DNA of 64,000 nucleotides from Cliona cf. orientalis (taxonomy: Eukaryota; Porifera; Demospongiae; Clionaida; Clionaidae): positions 9,812,899-9,876,898 of the forward strand of contig OZ005694.1 of the NCBI GenBank assembly GCA_963930775.1, written 5' to 3'. The notes beneath the pieces are model-generated. The model saw nothing but the letters and a program-made list of their open reading frames with translations, did not search any database and was not told where the DNA came from. The position numbers were made by a program, and so were the translations under genes. Below are positions 12,464 to 49,863 of the stretch, in pieces. Each line of letters starts with the position of its first letter. Position 1 is the stretch's first letter.

Positions 12464-12869
12464 TATTAGTAAAGTTGGTAATGTTGGGTAATGTTGGTAA
12501 TGTGCCAGGAATATATATATAGTATACAGTCAGTCATACATAATGCTTGTAGCTATTAAGTACACCCCTATGTACATTTATATGTCCATACACATTGCAC
12601 ACATGCATGTATATAGTACGACAATGTACATGTGTATGCACATAAGCATGTAGGCAATTAGCCATGGACATGTTTTGCACGCTTGGACGGACTCACAAAC
12701 AGTACTCTTACTACCAAGGTCAAGATGACTAGAAATTAACTACAAGGACTTCACCTTCCAAGGATGTCTTTGAAATGTGGGGACAAGTGCAATTTGCCAG
12801 CTGGCCCTAGAGTGGGCTACATGTATATGCAGGGCAGGGAGAGAGAGAGGAGAGCTAGGGAGCTGAGTA

Positions 12870-13052
<183 letters not shown>

Positions 13053-14182
13053 GAACTATCATGTCCACAAGATCAGGGAGCCTAAGGACGTGGTTGGAGT
13101 TTTACTATTAATAATAAATGACGGACATTATCACTCTTAGACTATCCTTTGCAAGTGGATCCTCCCTCCCCCTCCCTCCCTCCTCCTGAGATAGGGGGTA
13201 AACATTGTGACTATGTACCAGCTGGTTTCTAAAGACACACACACACATGCACACACATGTAAACATCTGGTGATGCGTAGCACATGCATCTATCCCTCCA
13301 AACTACAATGATAGCACGCGCGTACACATGCGCGCACACTTCAAAGATCACACAACTCTGTGGGATGCTAATTCAAGCTACAACCACAGTCAAAAAATTA
13401 ACGTCCTTTCTTGTGTAACCATTAGCATACATGTACACGCATGTATAAAGTGAGGGTAAGTGCACATGTACATGTATGTGAGTGTGCGTCAAGAAGGAAA
13501 AACACATTAACTTTGTAGTATCAGGCACGCATGGACTACCACCACCGAAATAATATTCTACATGCAACAACCATAAACATAATGTAGAAACTTTTCCCCT
13601 TCCTCCCCCCAAACCGCTAAACTATCATTATGTAAATAACCTCAAATCTTATTGGTAAGGCCAGTTTGATTAAATAAGGAACTAACTATTAGTACTAACA
13701 TCAACATGGGGGAAGGGGAAATGGGTGTGTAAGGGGAGGGAGGGAGGGGGGGTGGGGGGAGGAAGGGAGGGGCCAAGGACAGGCATATGGTCACATGTAC
13801 AGGCAGCAAGACTATCATGCACACACACACGCACGCGTGCACAGATACGTGCAAGAAGGTCTCGAGTAAGTTGATCCGTGTTTTAGGTAACGGTTGACCT
13901 TACACTAGCTGGGGCAAAGTGTAAATGAGTGTCAACAAGCATAGGTATGCTTTCACATGCTGACAGGCTACCAGCTCAAGGCTATAATTTCAAATCGTAT
14001 ACAGAAAGCTGGGAGTTTAATAGGGTTGCCTATCATGATTTTGACAATTTGATGGCAATGCAGCAGAAATACTCACGAATCCATACTCATTCACGTCACA
14101 TGATCTTGAGTGGTACAAGCAGGTCAGAAAAGAATACAATAATATACACATACAAAGTATGCTGGTGACTGACACGATTTCT

Positions 14183-14260
14183 TACCGTGATCTCGACGTT
14201 ACTGGTGTACGATTGCCAGCGGCGATCGAGCTCCAATGCGTCCCAGAATCGCTCGGCTAG
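14183..14260 (-). CDS. Orphan exon candidate, unidentified protein
   Basis: On the minus strand, an AG acceptor (CTGAACTAG|CC, with a branch-point-like TTTTTAAC about 30 bp upstream) is followed by 78 bp open in one frame and a strong donor ACG|GTAAGA at 14183/14182. The peptide includes ERFWDALELDRRWQSY, which looks like a real helix. I recognise no family and cannot link it to a neighbouring exon: its phase 0 end does not join NR-A exon 1. It may be part of an unseen gene starting in the CpG-rich patch just upstream, or a chance ORF. Confidence 0.3.
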
Positions 14261-14349
14261 TTCAGTGAGGCCCAGTCCGTGTTAAAAAGTAGAGAAACAG
14301 GCACGCTGGGCTCCTCAGCTCAGGTAGCTAGATATGAAGCTGGAGGGGC

Positions 14350-14900
14350 GTGGCGATCATATCATCGTGCATGCATGCATAATGAACGCCCGATTACATC
14401 ATGTAATATCACCCGATGGGGTACGATATGCGCATGCGCTGTAACTTGGAATAGATTACGTCATCGGGTGTGATGCTATTTGCGCATGCGCAGTTGGGTA
14501 AAATCGTCATTTTGACGATTTTTACGTCACGAATCACACTTGTCGAGTTTCCTCCCTAAATTTTCCATCTCAATTTTTGCTGTCCTTTTGGCTCATCGCA
14601 GAAGAGACGGACTAACTGCCTGAACTTTTGAACTTTCTCCTCGGTGTACCCTTGCAAGTGAGAGCGCCCATTTGAAAGAAGACATCGGCAAAGAAGTGAG
14701 CGAAGGTGAGGGAGATCGCGAGCCATCGAGGGAGACCGCTTTATAAGAGATTCTCTGCGTGTGGCGAGGTGAACTTGCCTTTTGGGCGGGAAGGAGGGCG
14801 GCGTGCGTATGAAAATGAGGGTGAAAGTTGGTGGTATTCGGTAATTTGCATGAGCCCCTCGCGATTTATGAATGAATCTGCGCATAGGTAGTCGATCTGA
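14350..14900. promoter_or_regulatory. CpG-rich promoter-like region with NRF1-type palindromes and CRE-like sites
   Basis: CpG density rises sharply compared with the surroundings. TGCGCATGCGCT (14429-14440) and TGCGCATGCGCA (14481-14492) fit the animal NRF1 consensus. TTACGTCA occurs at 14456-14463 and TTACGTCAC at 14522-14530, both close to CREB/ATF sites. A TCGTCA/TGACGA palindrome lies at 14503-14518. The patch sits between minus-strand NR-A and plus-strand NDRG, so it could be a start region for either or for an unknown gene. Confidence 0.4.
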
Positions 14901-17502
14901 GGCACCTGCCTTCTGTATTTATCAGTTTAGAGCTGGATTGAATTTAAGCTTCCTCTGTCCTGTGTGAGAACATGTGGTTCTGCTGTATTTTTTGAAGTAT
15001 TGACCAAAAAAGCTTAAAAAATAATGCAGCATGCAGATCTGATAGAAATTCCAGCCCTACTCCTTTCAACTTAGCACGTGTATTATTAAGAGGCAATGTC
15101 CGATATTAATTTAGCCGAGAGGTGGTGGTATAATTATTTAAATACTGAGCAAGGCCTGTATGCATCAATTGTTCTCGTTTAGCCATAGCTCGATATTAAA
15201 AGCTACAAAATCTGTCATTTTTCAGTAGGTGTTTTTGTCTGTGTGTGTGTAGCCAGAGTAGCAGCTACAATGCTAGGCATGTTGTGATCGCTAGTGGTAA
15301 CCACAACTCTTGACCCCATGTTTGAACCCTGTGTACTCCCACAAGCACTTTTACCAGGTCACCTTACTGGGTATTGCATAACTCTCCAGCGGAGCCTTAG
15401 GAATCAAATTTTGGATGAGATCTGGAACCCAGATTAATTTCATTAATCTAATTAATAATTTTTTTGTGTTTATTGGACAGCTCATTTACATTAAATGGAA
15501 TATTGTGTACTAGTCTATGTACACGAGTATAGCACAGCACGTGTATGAGAGTACTTCATGCAATATAGTTAGGACGAAAGAATCCCCTGAAATACTGTAA
15601 GCTATACATTCTCAAAGAGATGTGCATGGTGACCCCCTTTGATGATTTGAACACATAATGTTATCCCACTAAGGATCTAGGATATTAATCGAACGTTCCC
15701 CCCTCAGTTCCCCCCATCCCCCCACTCCCCCCCCCTTCCAACTCACACGTACACTGTATCTACAATGTGCAGCAGTGCATTCCAAACCTCGATGCAAGTG
15801 TGTTGGTAAATAAATAGAAGCTTGTTTGACCATCCGCTAATAAGCCGTGGAATGGTTTAGTACTGGGTATTGCCAACCCAGACTGCCAGCCAATGCTACT
15901 AGTAACACAAGCTAGCGTTCTTGTTTTCAGTCTGTGGGTGGAGCCTTATGTATGCTCGAGGTGTTGGGGGGGGGGGTCACTAAGAGGACCTAAGAGATTC
16001 AATAGGCTGATGCTCAAACTAGCTAGTAGCTAGCTAGCTAGCATAGAACAGTACTGCACAGCTAATTAAGTTAACTGCCAAAATTCACCTTATTCTGCCT
16101 AGTATGCTGAGTATGCTGGCCACACTTGTGAATCTACAGTCTTAGTCTTAGAGTTTCTCTCATGGCTACGTGGAGTAGATGTTACGATTGTTTTAGTAAC
16201 ACTGATGATGCATTTTGACGAATCAATCGATGCGAAACCACAAGTCTTGGCCAGCCCGCTCAAGTGTATCACGGCTTAATGGGCAGTCGATTGTGATTGG
16301 TGACCCTTCCCCGCTGATGTACTCAATTTGTCTCAGGTAATTGCCCACAATGCCGAGTGGCAGCTGGGTGGGCCATTTTTACAGCGTTACCATGGATATG
16401 GTGTTGCATGTGGGTCCCCCCCAGACCAAGCCAGCAGCACGTGGATGGCTATAATATTATTATAGTTGAGTACGGTCATATTATTAGGTAGAATTTCTCT
16501 GGGATTGGTAGAACTTATGATTCCTCGTTTGAGGGCTACTCTAGTGAAACTGATCTTCTTTCGAATACACATGCATACTATTGCCATTAGCGTAGTAAGG
16601 TACTGTTTCTACAAAAGTTTTCTACATGAAAATTTGTCGTACGAAAGATAAAGATTTCTGATACATGTAGTTGTTTCTTGTTGATTTTTTAATACAGCTA
16701 TGTCTAGTTAGGACCATAGAGAGGTATACGTCCTCATTTGTATAGGATCCCTATAAATGCACACAGGGAGTCTAAAAATTACATTTTTATCTGCATAATT
16801 AAGTTTTTTTTTGCTTGTGAGAAATTGAAGTTTCCAAGACTTCAGTGTGTATTCTAGACATGCAGTACATGTATATATTGTCTACATATCTGCCCTCAAT
16901 CCCAATAATATTATAATTATGCTTGCAATTTAACTCTATTAGAGATACTTCAACAAATGCTTTCGTTTTGCAAGACCAATGTAAATATGGTTGTGCTAAA
17001 CACCAGAATATCCAATAATATTATTCCATTACAGAGGCAGTGGAGTGTAAAGATGTGTATTATACATACTGTGGAAGATAATCTTTTATTGGCAACATGT
17101 ATTTTCAAAGACCAGTTGTGCTAGAAGTACTACAGAGCTAGACACCTGCAAAAGCCTGTTATTTCAATTATAGAGTTTTTACTACTAGCTACCCTGAGAA
17201 CCTACCAGTGTAATTAAGCATGTACTTCCCAGCCGTGGGGTTACATAATCACATGACAAGACTGACTGTCTATTGGGCGCTCTCTCCCTCTATACATGCA
17301 GGTCACCAACCAGCTGTAGCAAGACAATCTGCTGAGTCGGCAACCACCTAATTATTGTACCTTTCTCAAATCATCCTTATATCATTTTTTATCAATAGCA
17401 TTAACTACTCAATTCAATTTTACATTTTTGCTGGTGGTGGGATATCTTACTTTTGAGAGACTCATCTTTAGTTTGATTTTTGTCAGTTAGTTTGTTGTTG
17501 CC

Positions 17503-43082
<25,580 letters not shown>

Positions 43083-43947
43083 CTCGATCTGCACATGTAC
43101 ACAGAGTCTGGCACTGTGTAACAGTCATGTTATTATACATCATCACGAAGATTTATTGTATCTACAGTATATTATATCCATATTCTTAATAGGTAAGATG
43201 TATGTAATTATTGTACTTGAGTAATCTCCATAATAACAAGGTAATTGATGTAATACCACATTTTATTAGGACACCAGAACATTCAAGGAAATGTATAACA
43301 TTATTCTGCTGGTGAATTGACCTTATGAATCATGAGTGGACATTATTCATTATCATAGTATTCAATATCCACAACCAAAGACAACAAACTATTACCTTAC
43401 TACTCTATCTACAAGGACCCAACACCGATTCTAGGTACTCAGTAGCTGTATATCCATTATTATGCCAAAGTATGACTACATGAATGTGTAATACGTCATT
43501 CATCATCACGCTAGCATCATGCTAGTTCAGACCAGATCACACTATACCCAATGTATATGTAATGCTGACATGTGAATGATGTAATTAAATCAGAAATTAG
43601 AAAAGTACACGTGAAGTAATTTAGCCTAGCTGCACACATGTACAAACATGGTCAAAAAACGTGGTCTGTGGGGTTAATAATCTAGTTAGTATGTGTACAT
43701 ACATGTATACAGGTTTGAGGTTGTATAGAGCAACATTAATATCATAAACTCATGACATTGCAATTGTTATGCAGCTATGGTCTAAGGTCTAATATCATTA
43801 GATTATGGTTGCGTTTGGTGTCAGTTTTGAAGATCAGGGATATTACAATAGGACAGCTTGAATTAATTAATAGCTTCATTCCCACTCCATACCATACTAG
43901 CTGCAGCTAAATCATCCAAGGTACCAACCAGGTCCTATATCTAGCAG

Positions 43948-44011
<64 letters not shown>

Positions 44012-44791
44012 CACACAACTCATGATGAGAAAAGAATCCCATTAATCAGGCTGGCTATCAGACAAAGAGATTATCAAACCACCACCACCACCACATGTGT
44101 TACTATGCATGCACCGATCACGCCATGCCGTGCCGTGCCGTGGAGATCTGATCTGATTCACCAATATAGAGCTAATTTGATAATGAATACCCCCAAGTGG
44201 TGTAGAGTCCCATGCAGGGCCACGGCTAATCTCTCTTGTGGTATGATCCAGGGATCTCTTACTCGACGAAAATGAGATTTGTGGCACGCTCGGCACGCAG
44301 GGCTACAGCTCACTGAGCATACACACCTACACACGGTACACACGCACACTGGGAGCGCATCGCATGAATAATAGTTTTTTATCGGTGTTTTTGCAGCCTG
44401 ACGTTGGTTGATTCCTCCGCTAGATCTTGTTAATAGTCAGTGGGAAGGGGACTGAATGCTAATTGACTCTCACACTATTGAATGTACGTATATACGATTT
44501 TCTTTGATGATACATAATATGTAAACAAGGGGGGAAAATGCCAAAATAGTACGTCAATTCCTCAAAGTTTCTACTGATTAGACATTGACTCCACATAATA
44601 TTGCACATGCCGTAGTAGACTCTACCACCCTAGTGCATGAATATAGTACTATTCTCGAATATCATTAAATTTGACACATGACGTCCACGGCTAAAGCTTG
44701 TCACGAGCTTGTGGGGTAGGCCGGAAAGATGGTAAGATACTAATTACACCTAATTCTGATAACTATCTTATCCACGCCACGTATACTATAA
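43083..44791. other. Spacer between NDRG and the transposon
   Basis: About 1.7 kb of AT-rich sequence with a (CA)n tract. No canonical AATAAA was noted just after the NDRG stop codon, so the 3' end of that gene is not defined. Confidence 0.5.
43950..44017. repeat. (CA)n microsatellite
   Basis: A CA run of about 68 bp with one CG interruption. Confidence 0.95.
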
Positions 44792-44824
44792 TATGAAGGG
44801 CTCAGAAGCAAAGTGGTCTAACCC
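44792..44824 (+). repeat. Left terminal inverted repeat (33 bp)
   Basis: It begins TATGAAGGGCTCAG and ends GGTCTAACCC, and it is identical to the complement of 47656-47688. Confidence 0.9.
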
Positions 44825-45068
44825 TCAAAAACTAATTAAGCCATTTTAACATACAATTGAAGCGCTTTACGGTAGTTCTATTAATATGCAAATTGGTCAG
44901 AACTAAAAGGGCTCCTATAGGTGACTACACACTAGGGGAGGTTGGCGCTAGACCGCACGCATTGATTTTATGAGAGGCAAACTGGTCTAACCCAACTTCA
45001 ACCAATGAGATTCACCCGAATGATGACGTCACGTACAATAAAAATAGTGCGTGTTCGTGCAGGCAGAA

Positions 45069-47404
45069 ATGGCAGAAGCAAGTGCCACTGGTTCACTCAC
45101 CCCTAAAACGTCGAAGAAGCGTCTGAGAAACGTCCCTCAGTGGACAAGAACTAAAAAGAAGAGGCTGAGAAACAGTGGAGAAGCCTACGTAACACACAAA
45201 AAAGTTCAGGTACGCTACAGTAGCTTGCGACTATGCGATAAATTAAACTTACTTGCTTTCCTTGTGTCTTGTTCTCTCTCTCCCTGAACTGAGTCTTTAT
45301 GAGTGTCTCATCCATGGTTTGTGTAGCTTCGGGTCAACTGGCAGAAGTGGCCACCACCGACCCGTTTGTGTAAGGGCCACCGATGGCGGTGGCTGTCTGT
45401 GCCAGTTGATTTCTCTCTCTCCTTTCTTAGCCCTAGGGTGTGTGCGTATGAGATATGAAGTATAATACGTTGGTACTGTACACAAACACAGGTTCCAGCA
45501 AAGCGATTGGATACTACACCATGCAAGTGTAAACAGGCATGCTTTGAGAAGGTGAGCCAGGAACAGCGAGAAAAGCTGTTCAGTGGCTTTTGGAAGACAA
45601 GTGACTTTGATCTGCAAAACGCTTACATCTCTGGATGTGTCAAAGTCGTATCTGTTAAAAGGAGGTATACAGAGAACCCATGTGACTCTAGAAGAAATCT
45701 TTCCAGGCTCTATTTTGTTCAGAATGGTGGTATTGCCACTAAAGTGTGCAAAGAAGCATTTTTGAAGATCCATGCAATCACAAATGGTCGCCTTGATCGA
45801 GCTTTGAAAGCTGTAGTAAAAAACGATGGATCCCCTCATCAAGATCAGCGAGGAAGACACGAGCCAAAAAACAAGACAGCAGAAGAGCAAGTGGAGTATG
45901 TGAAGAAGCATATCAGTTCATTCCCAACCTACAGCAGCCACTATTCGCGAGCCGACAATCCTAACCGGAGGTATCTCTCTGCTCAGCTGAGTTTATCAAA
46001 GATGTATGCATTGTACAAAGATGAGTGTGCTGCTGCTGTGGCAGAAGACCCCATTGAACCTGTATCTGAATGGGTTTATCGGAAAGTCTTCAATGAGGAA
46101 TTTAACCTATCGTTTGGCAGGTACATTGTATGATTATGGTACACTACTCATCAGTACACTAGACATGCACGCACATGCACACACACATGCACACACACTC
46201 ACACTCACACTCACACTCACACACACACACACATTACTCATTCTCACGTTCTCAAACCCACACACACACATTCTTTAGTCCCCGAACTGACACCTGCAAG
46301 ATATGTGACGAGTTCAAGGTCCAAGTCGATGCAGAAAAAGACCCAGATAACCATCAGCAGCTCGTATTGCAATGGGACGTCCACAAAATACGAGCTGAAA
46401 GTGCATATCAGAGTCTACGAGAAGACACAGCTCTAGCAAAGTCTTCCAATGACATCGAGATGTTCACGTTTGATCTGCAGCAAGCCCTAGCTACTCCGCT
46501 GCTGACCACCAATGTTGTTTTCTATAAGAGGCAGCTTTGGACTTATAATCTCGGGGTACACGACTGCAAGACGGATCGTGGCCACATGTACATGTGGCAC
46601 GAAGGAGTAGCTTCAAGAGGTTCAGAGGAGATGGGTTCGTGCCTGCTACATCGACTCCGTCATTTGAGCAGTTCTACCGCCACAAAGCTGATACTCTATT
46701 CCGACTCGTGTGGTGGCCAAAACCGTAATGTTAACATGGTTTGTTTATGGCTACACATTGTTGCTAGTCCTGAATTCAATATCATGCAGATAGACCACAA
46801 ATTTATGGTCAGCGGTCATTCGTACCTTCCGAATGATAGGGACTTCGGTAGCATAGAGACGGAGAAACGGAAGCGTTCCCAGATCTTTTCCCCTCAAGAG
46901 TGGTATCAGCTGTGTCGAAAGGTGAATCCCTTTGAAGTTTTCGAAATGGATCGGGATGACTTTTTTGCCATCAAAGAGCTGAAGGAGCACATCACAAACA
47001 GGAAGAAGACAGTCAACAAGAGTAAGGTTGACTGGCTATCAATTAGGTGGATAAGAGTCACACAATCCAAGCCACTTGCGTTTCAGTTCCGCTGTAGTCT
47101 AAACGAACTGGAGGCCTGGAAAGTTGTCGATGTAAAGAAACGTGCAAGAGGGAGACCAGTCGACATGGGCAGGCTCACCATCTCTCCACTCTACTCTGGA
47201 CCTAGGCAGATCAAAAAAGCTAAGATGGATGATCTCATCTCTCTGCTTTCTTTTGTACCACCTGCCTATCACGACTTCTACAAGGATCTCGAGAAAGCAG
47301 GAAGGTTGTCTATTGACAGTGATAATGAAGATAACGAGAGTGTGCAGAGTGATGAAGATAGAGACAGTGAGGATATTAGTGATTCAGATGAGGAAGGAGG
47401 CTAA
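45069..47404 (+). CDS. Candidate transposase, DUF7869-like family, 631 aa
   Basis: The exons are 45069-45209, 45492-46120 and 46279-47404, with phases 0 and 2 and GT-AG junctions throughout. The protein resembles a family of multicopy, uncharacterised animal proteins (DUF7869-like, named from memory). It has a basic N-terminus (SKKRLRNVPQWTRTKKKRLR), a Cys motif (CKCKQACFEKV, about 54-64) and a second pair (TCKICDEF, about 262). The core looks like an RNase H fold: FDLQQ (D322), LYSDSCGGQNRN (D399) and FGSIETEKRK (E450), spaced 77 and 51 residues apart, as a DDE triad. HSYLPNDRDFG lies before the Glu. The C-terminus is acidic (DEDRDSEDISDSDEEGG). Residue roles are inferred. The ATG at 45069 (ATGGCAGAAG) is the first ATG of the frame. 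Intron 2 is mostly CA repeat. Confidence 0.85.
46173..46272. repeat. (CA)n/(CACT)n tract in transposase intron 2
   Basis: The 158-bp intron 2 is largely CA and CACT repeat, leading straight into the acceptor ATTCTTTAG|TCC. Confidence 0.9.
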
Positions 47405-47655
47405 TACTATTGAATTTTTGAATTTACTGCAGCAGTACTTGTACTCTCACAACCATCAAATCACCAGAATCTCTTTTAATGGAATTTTTATTATTGCTTT
47501 TACAAAAATGATGTTCTAAAAATAATGCAAACCTGTGTGGACACTTCTGGGGGTGTAAGAATGCAAATTACAGCTTGTTGGGCTTCCTTGATGATGCTAG
47601 ATTTTAATCTGTGTGCTTAACTTTAAACCGTTGTTTCTCAAATCTACCTTGATGT

Positions 47656-47688
47656 GGGTTAGACCACTTTGCTTCTGAGCCCTTCATA
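47656..47688 (-). repeat. Right terminal inverted repeat (33 bp)
   Basis: It begins GGGTTAGACCACTTTG on the plus strand and ends CCCTTCATA. It pairs base for base with the left repeat. Confidence 0.9.
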
Positions 47689-47746
47689 TATATGCAAGCA
47701 GCCGTATTGTCTGCATGAATTCTTTGTACTGCGCAAGCTACGTATA

Positions 47747-47915
47747 CAGTGGAACCCCTCTATATATCATAATGATACCCCTGAAATGAGGACATCTCCT
47801 TTAATCAGGACACCATGCATGCACCGTCCCAGCTACATAGAGAAGTATACAAAACTACCCCTGAAATGAGGACACCTCCTTTAATCAGGATGTCTGGAAT
47901 AGAGGGGTTCCACTG
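47747..47915. mobile_element. MITE with CAGTGGAACCCCTCTA ends (169 bp)
   Basis: The left end CAGTGGAACCCCTCTA is the complement of the right end TAGAGGGGTTCCACTG. Inside are two copies of CCCCTGAAATGAGGACA-like units followed by CCTTTAATCAGGA. Tc1/mariner-type non-autonomous elements in many animals have ends of this kind. It lies 59 bp beyond the right TIR of the 2.9-kb transposon. Confidence 0.8.
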
Positions 47916-49290
47916 TTACTGATTTGCCATACATCCTTTATACCATGGGTATAAAATTGTTTGTTTATACTGCAGGTCGATTAGGGCTACTATATCACGG
48001 GAGTAATGCCATTGTTGGCGCCATAATACAATTGACCCCAATTTCACAATCCCTCAATAGTATTGTGATATATAGGTCAATGCATTATCAACAGTGAAGA
48101 CCACAAAATTCAATTACACTGACCAAACGTCCACTAATATGATAGTGCTTTTCTGGAACAGCTTAAATTTCTTCACATACGGCGGCGATAGTCACTGTTG
48201 ATAATCTCGTCATAAATGGTCCATTAACACAACTGACACAATTACATATAATTATCCTCATCATTCAACTATTATTAACAAATTTATGCATATGTAGAAT
48301 GATCGACATATAATATTGTACTACATGAAATTCTGCGGTTCATGACGTATGCAGTCTTACGTATAGTGTCCTGTACCCAGCGTAACACTACGTCAATCTC
48401 AGAAAAGTACAAAAAACTACTTTGTACCAAAAGAGAGCCATGGGCAATGACGCATGCACAATAATGGAGAACACAGACAATAGTTACTATAAAACAAACA
48501 GGGTACTCGATAACACCATTACCGGCAGACTATCCAATGTCTGGGTTGGCTTCCTGTGGTTGCTATAATGTGTCATAACGCAAGGAGGAGGGAGGTAGGG
48601 AGAGCAGCTATATTATAGAAGAAAAGATCGACCATTGCACTGACCACACAGAGACTAAAATATTTCAATTTAGTGTGTGTGAGCCACAAAAACTATATAA
48701 AATGCCAAGATTAATGGTGCTGGTACCCATTAACATTTTTTTTATTGGCTGCAGTTGAATGCATGGTACATTGACTCTGACCATGAGTTACTCTAACTCT
48801 AGTTGTGGTGGGAACACACAAGTTGAAAAACCTCATTGTCTTAAAAAATGGATTCTGGAACCTTGCATGTGCATCATCAAAACATGTATGCACATACAGG
48901 GTATTGCCTGTTACTTCTTACCAAAAGTTTAATACATTAAGATTTCTCTAGCTCTTGTTTTTTAATGCCTGCTGATTTTACTAACCATAATGTGGTTTTG
49001 CCCTACTTCAATTTTAAAAGTACTTAATATGCACCTTTCTGAAAATTCTGTAAATTTTAGTTTTTATGCTCTATCTGCTGGTCTTTGAATTATGTCCATA
49101 ATATTATCATGTTCTGGGGCTGAATTTGAATTATAATATTGATTTTGTTTTTTCCTACTAATGTTCGTTTTTTCCTACTAATGTAACTTGAAGTTGAAAT
49201 TTGACTGACACCCATATTTATGTTAAGTTAACCTTTTACAAAGGCTGTATTAGGTGAGGAGAGAGGAAGCATAGGGCTTTGCATGCAGTG
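47916..49290. other. Intergenic region without a supported gene
   Basis: AT-rich sequence with no recognisable ORF, repeat or RNA gene. A duplicated TTTTTTCCTACTAATGT word is seen near 49150-49185. Confidence 0.5.
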
Positions 49291-49298
49291 TATAAATA
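49291..49298 (+). promoter_or_regulatory. TATA box of the secreted GIY-YIG gene
   Basis: TATAAATA lies about 155 bp upstream of the start codon, which would leave a 5' untranslated region of roughly 125 bp. Confidence 0.45.
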
Positions 49299-49452
49299 TG
49301 CTCATCTCATTGGCACTTATTTTCATAAGCCGACCATCCTACGTATAATACAGCTACTGCTAGAATCAAAGATCAATTGCAACCGATTTGTGACACAAAT
49401 AGAAGTTTGTACGAAAAATTCAAAAGTGACTGGGTATTATATTATTTCAACC

Positions 49453-49863
49453 ATGAAGATACTGGCTGTCATATTTGTGTGTGTTCTGATGATGTTTGAT
49501 GCTGTTCAAGCAGAAGGTTGCAATCAGTATGGAGTTAGTGGATATGTTTATATTCTGAAGGAGGAAAATGGAGACTACTACAAGATTGGATCGACCACAG
49601 ATTATGGCAAACGTGTGTCTGATCTGCAGACTGGCAATCCTCGAAAGCTTGAAGATGTCAGAATATATGAGGCAGCCGATTGTTTGCAAGCAGAAAACTT
49701 AGCATATAATTCGGTCACACCTATGTACAGTGCTAATCTCGGCGGCGGAAAGGAGTGGTTTCATGTAGTAGGTGAGGGCCCTCTTAACAATTTTCTGCAA
49801 AGTATTCACAATGCAGTTCTTAATCAGCGAAACAATTTTCAGGCTAATCAGGTTTGGCCATAA
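49453..49863 (+). CDS. Secreted small protein with T5orf172/GIY-YIG nuclease-like domain, 136 aa
   Basis: This is a single-exon gene. Residues 1-20 are a clear signal peptide (MKILAVIFVC then VLMMFDAVQA), with cleavage expected before EGCNQ. Residues 30-105 look like a T5orf172/MUG113-type GIY-YIG domain: YVYIL (GIY position), YYKIGST (YIG position, K44-I-G46), YGKRVSDLQTG with R54, E81 in the next helix, and GGGKEWFHV with E101. The residues usual in this family are therefore present. Such domains are known mainly from phages, bacteria, and some large DNA viruses and fungi, as intracellular nucleases; a secretory signal is unusual. The frame is open further upstream to 49279, but the ATG at 49453 (context ACCATGA) is preferred because of the signal peptide. 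Possible roles (defence, DNA scavenging) are speculation. Confidence 0.8.
   Translation: MKILAVIFVCVLMMFDAVQAEGCNQYGVSGYVYILKEENGDYYKIGSTTDYGKRVSDLQTGNPRKLEDVRIYEAADCLQAENLAYNSVTPMYSANLGGGKEWFHVVGEGPLNNFLQSIHNAVLNQRNNFQANQVWP

Larger units (their letters stand above)
44792..47688 (+). mobile_element. TIR DNA transposon (2897 bp) with intact DUF7869-like gene
   Basis: Positions 44792-44824 and 47656-47688 are perfect 33-bp inverted repeats, starting TATGAAGGGCTCAGAAGC. The three-exon gene lies entirely between them, so the repeats delimit the gene and not a random stretch. Target-site duplication is ambiguous because both flanks are AT-rich: TA if the element starts at TGAAGGG, or ATAT if it starts at GAAGGG. 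Two extra copies of the inner TIR motif lie near the left end (44901-44916 and 44973-44993). Perfect TIRs and an unbroken gene suggest recent activity. Confidence 0.85.

Noticed and set aside
14556-14885. 109-codon minus-strand frame in the CpG-rich patch
   Set aside because: Peptide has no recognised domain and I found no donor that links it to the orphan exon at 14183; it may be untranslated leader.
45051-45068. Upstream start of the transposase reading frame
   Set aside because: It depends on a GTG codon; the first ATG of the frame is at 45069.
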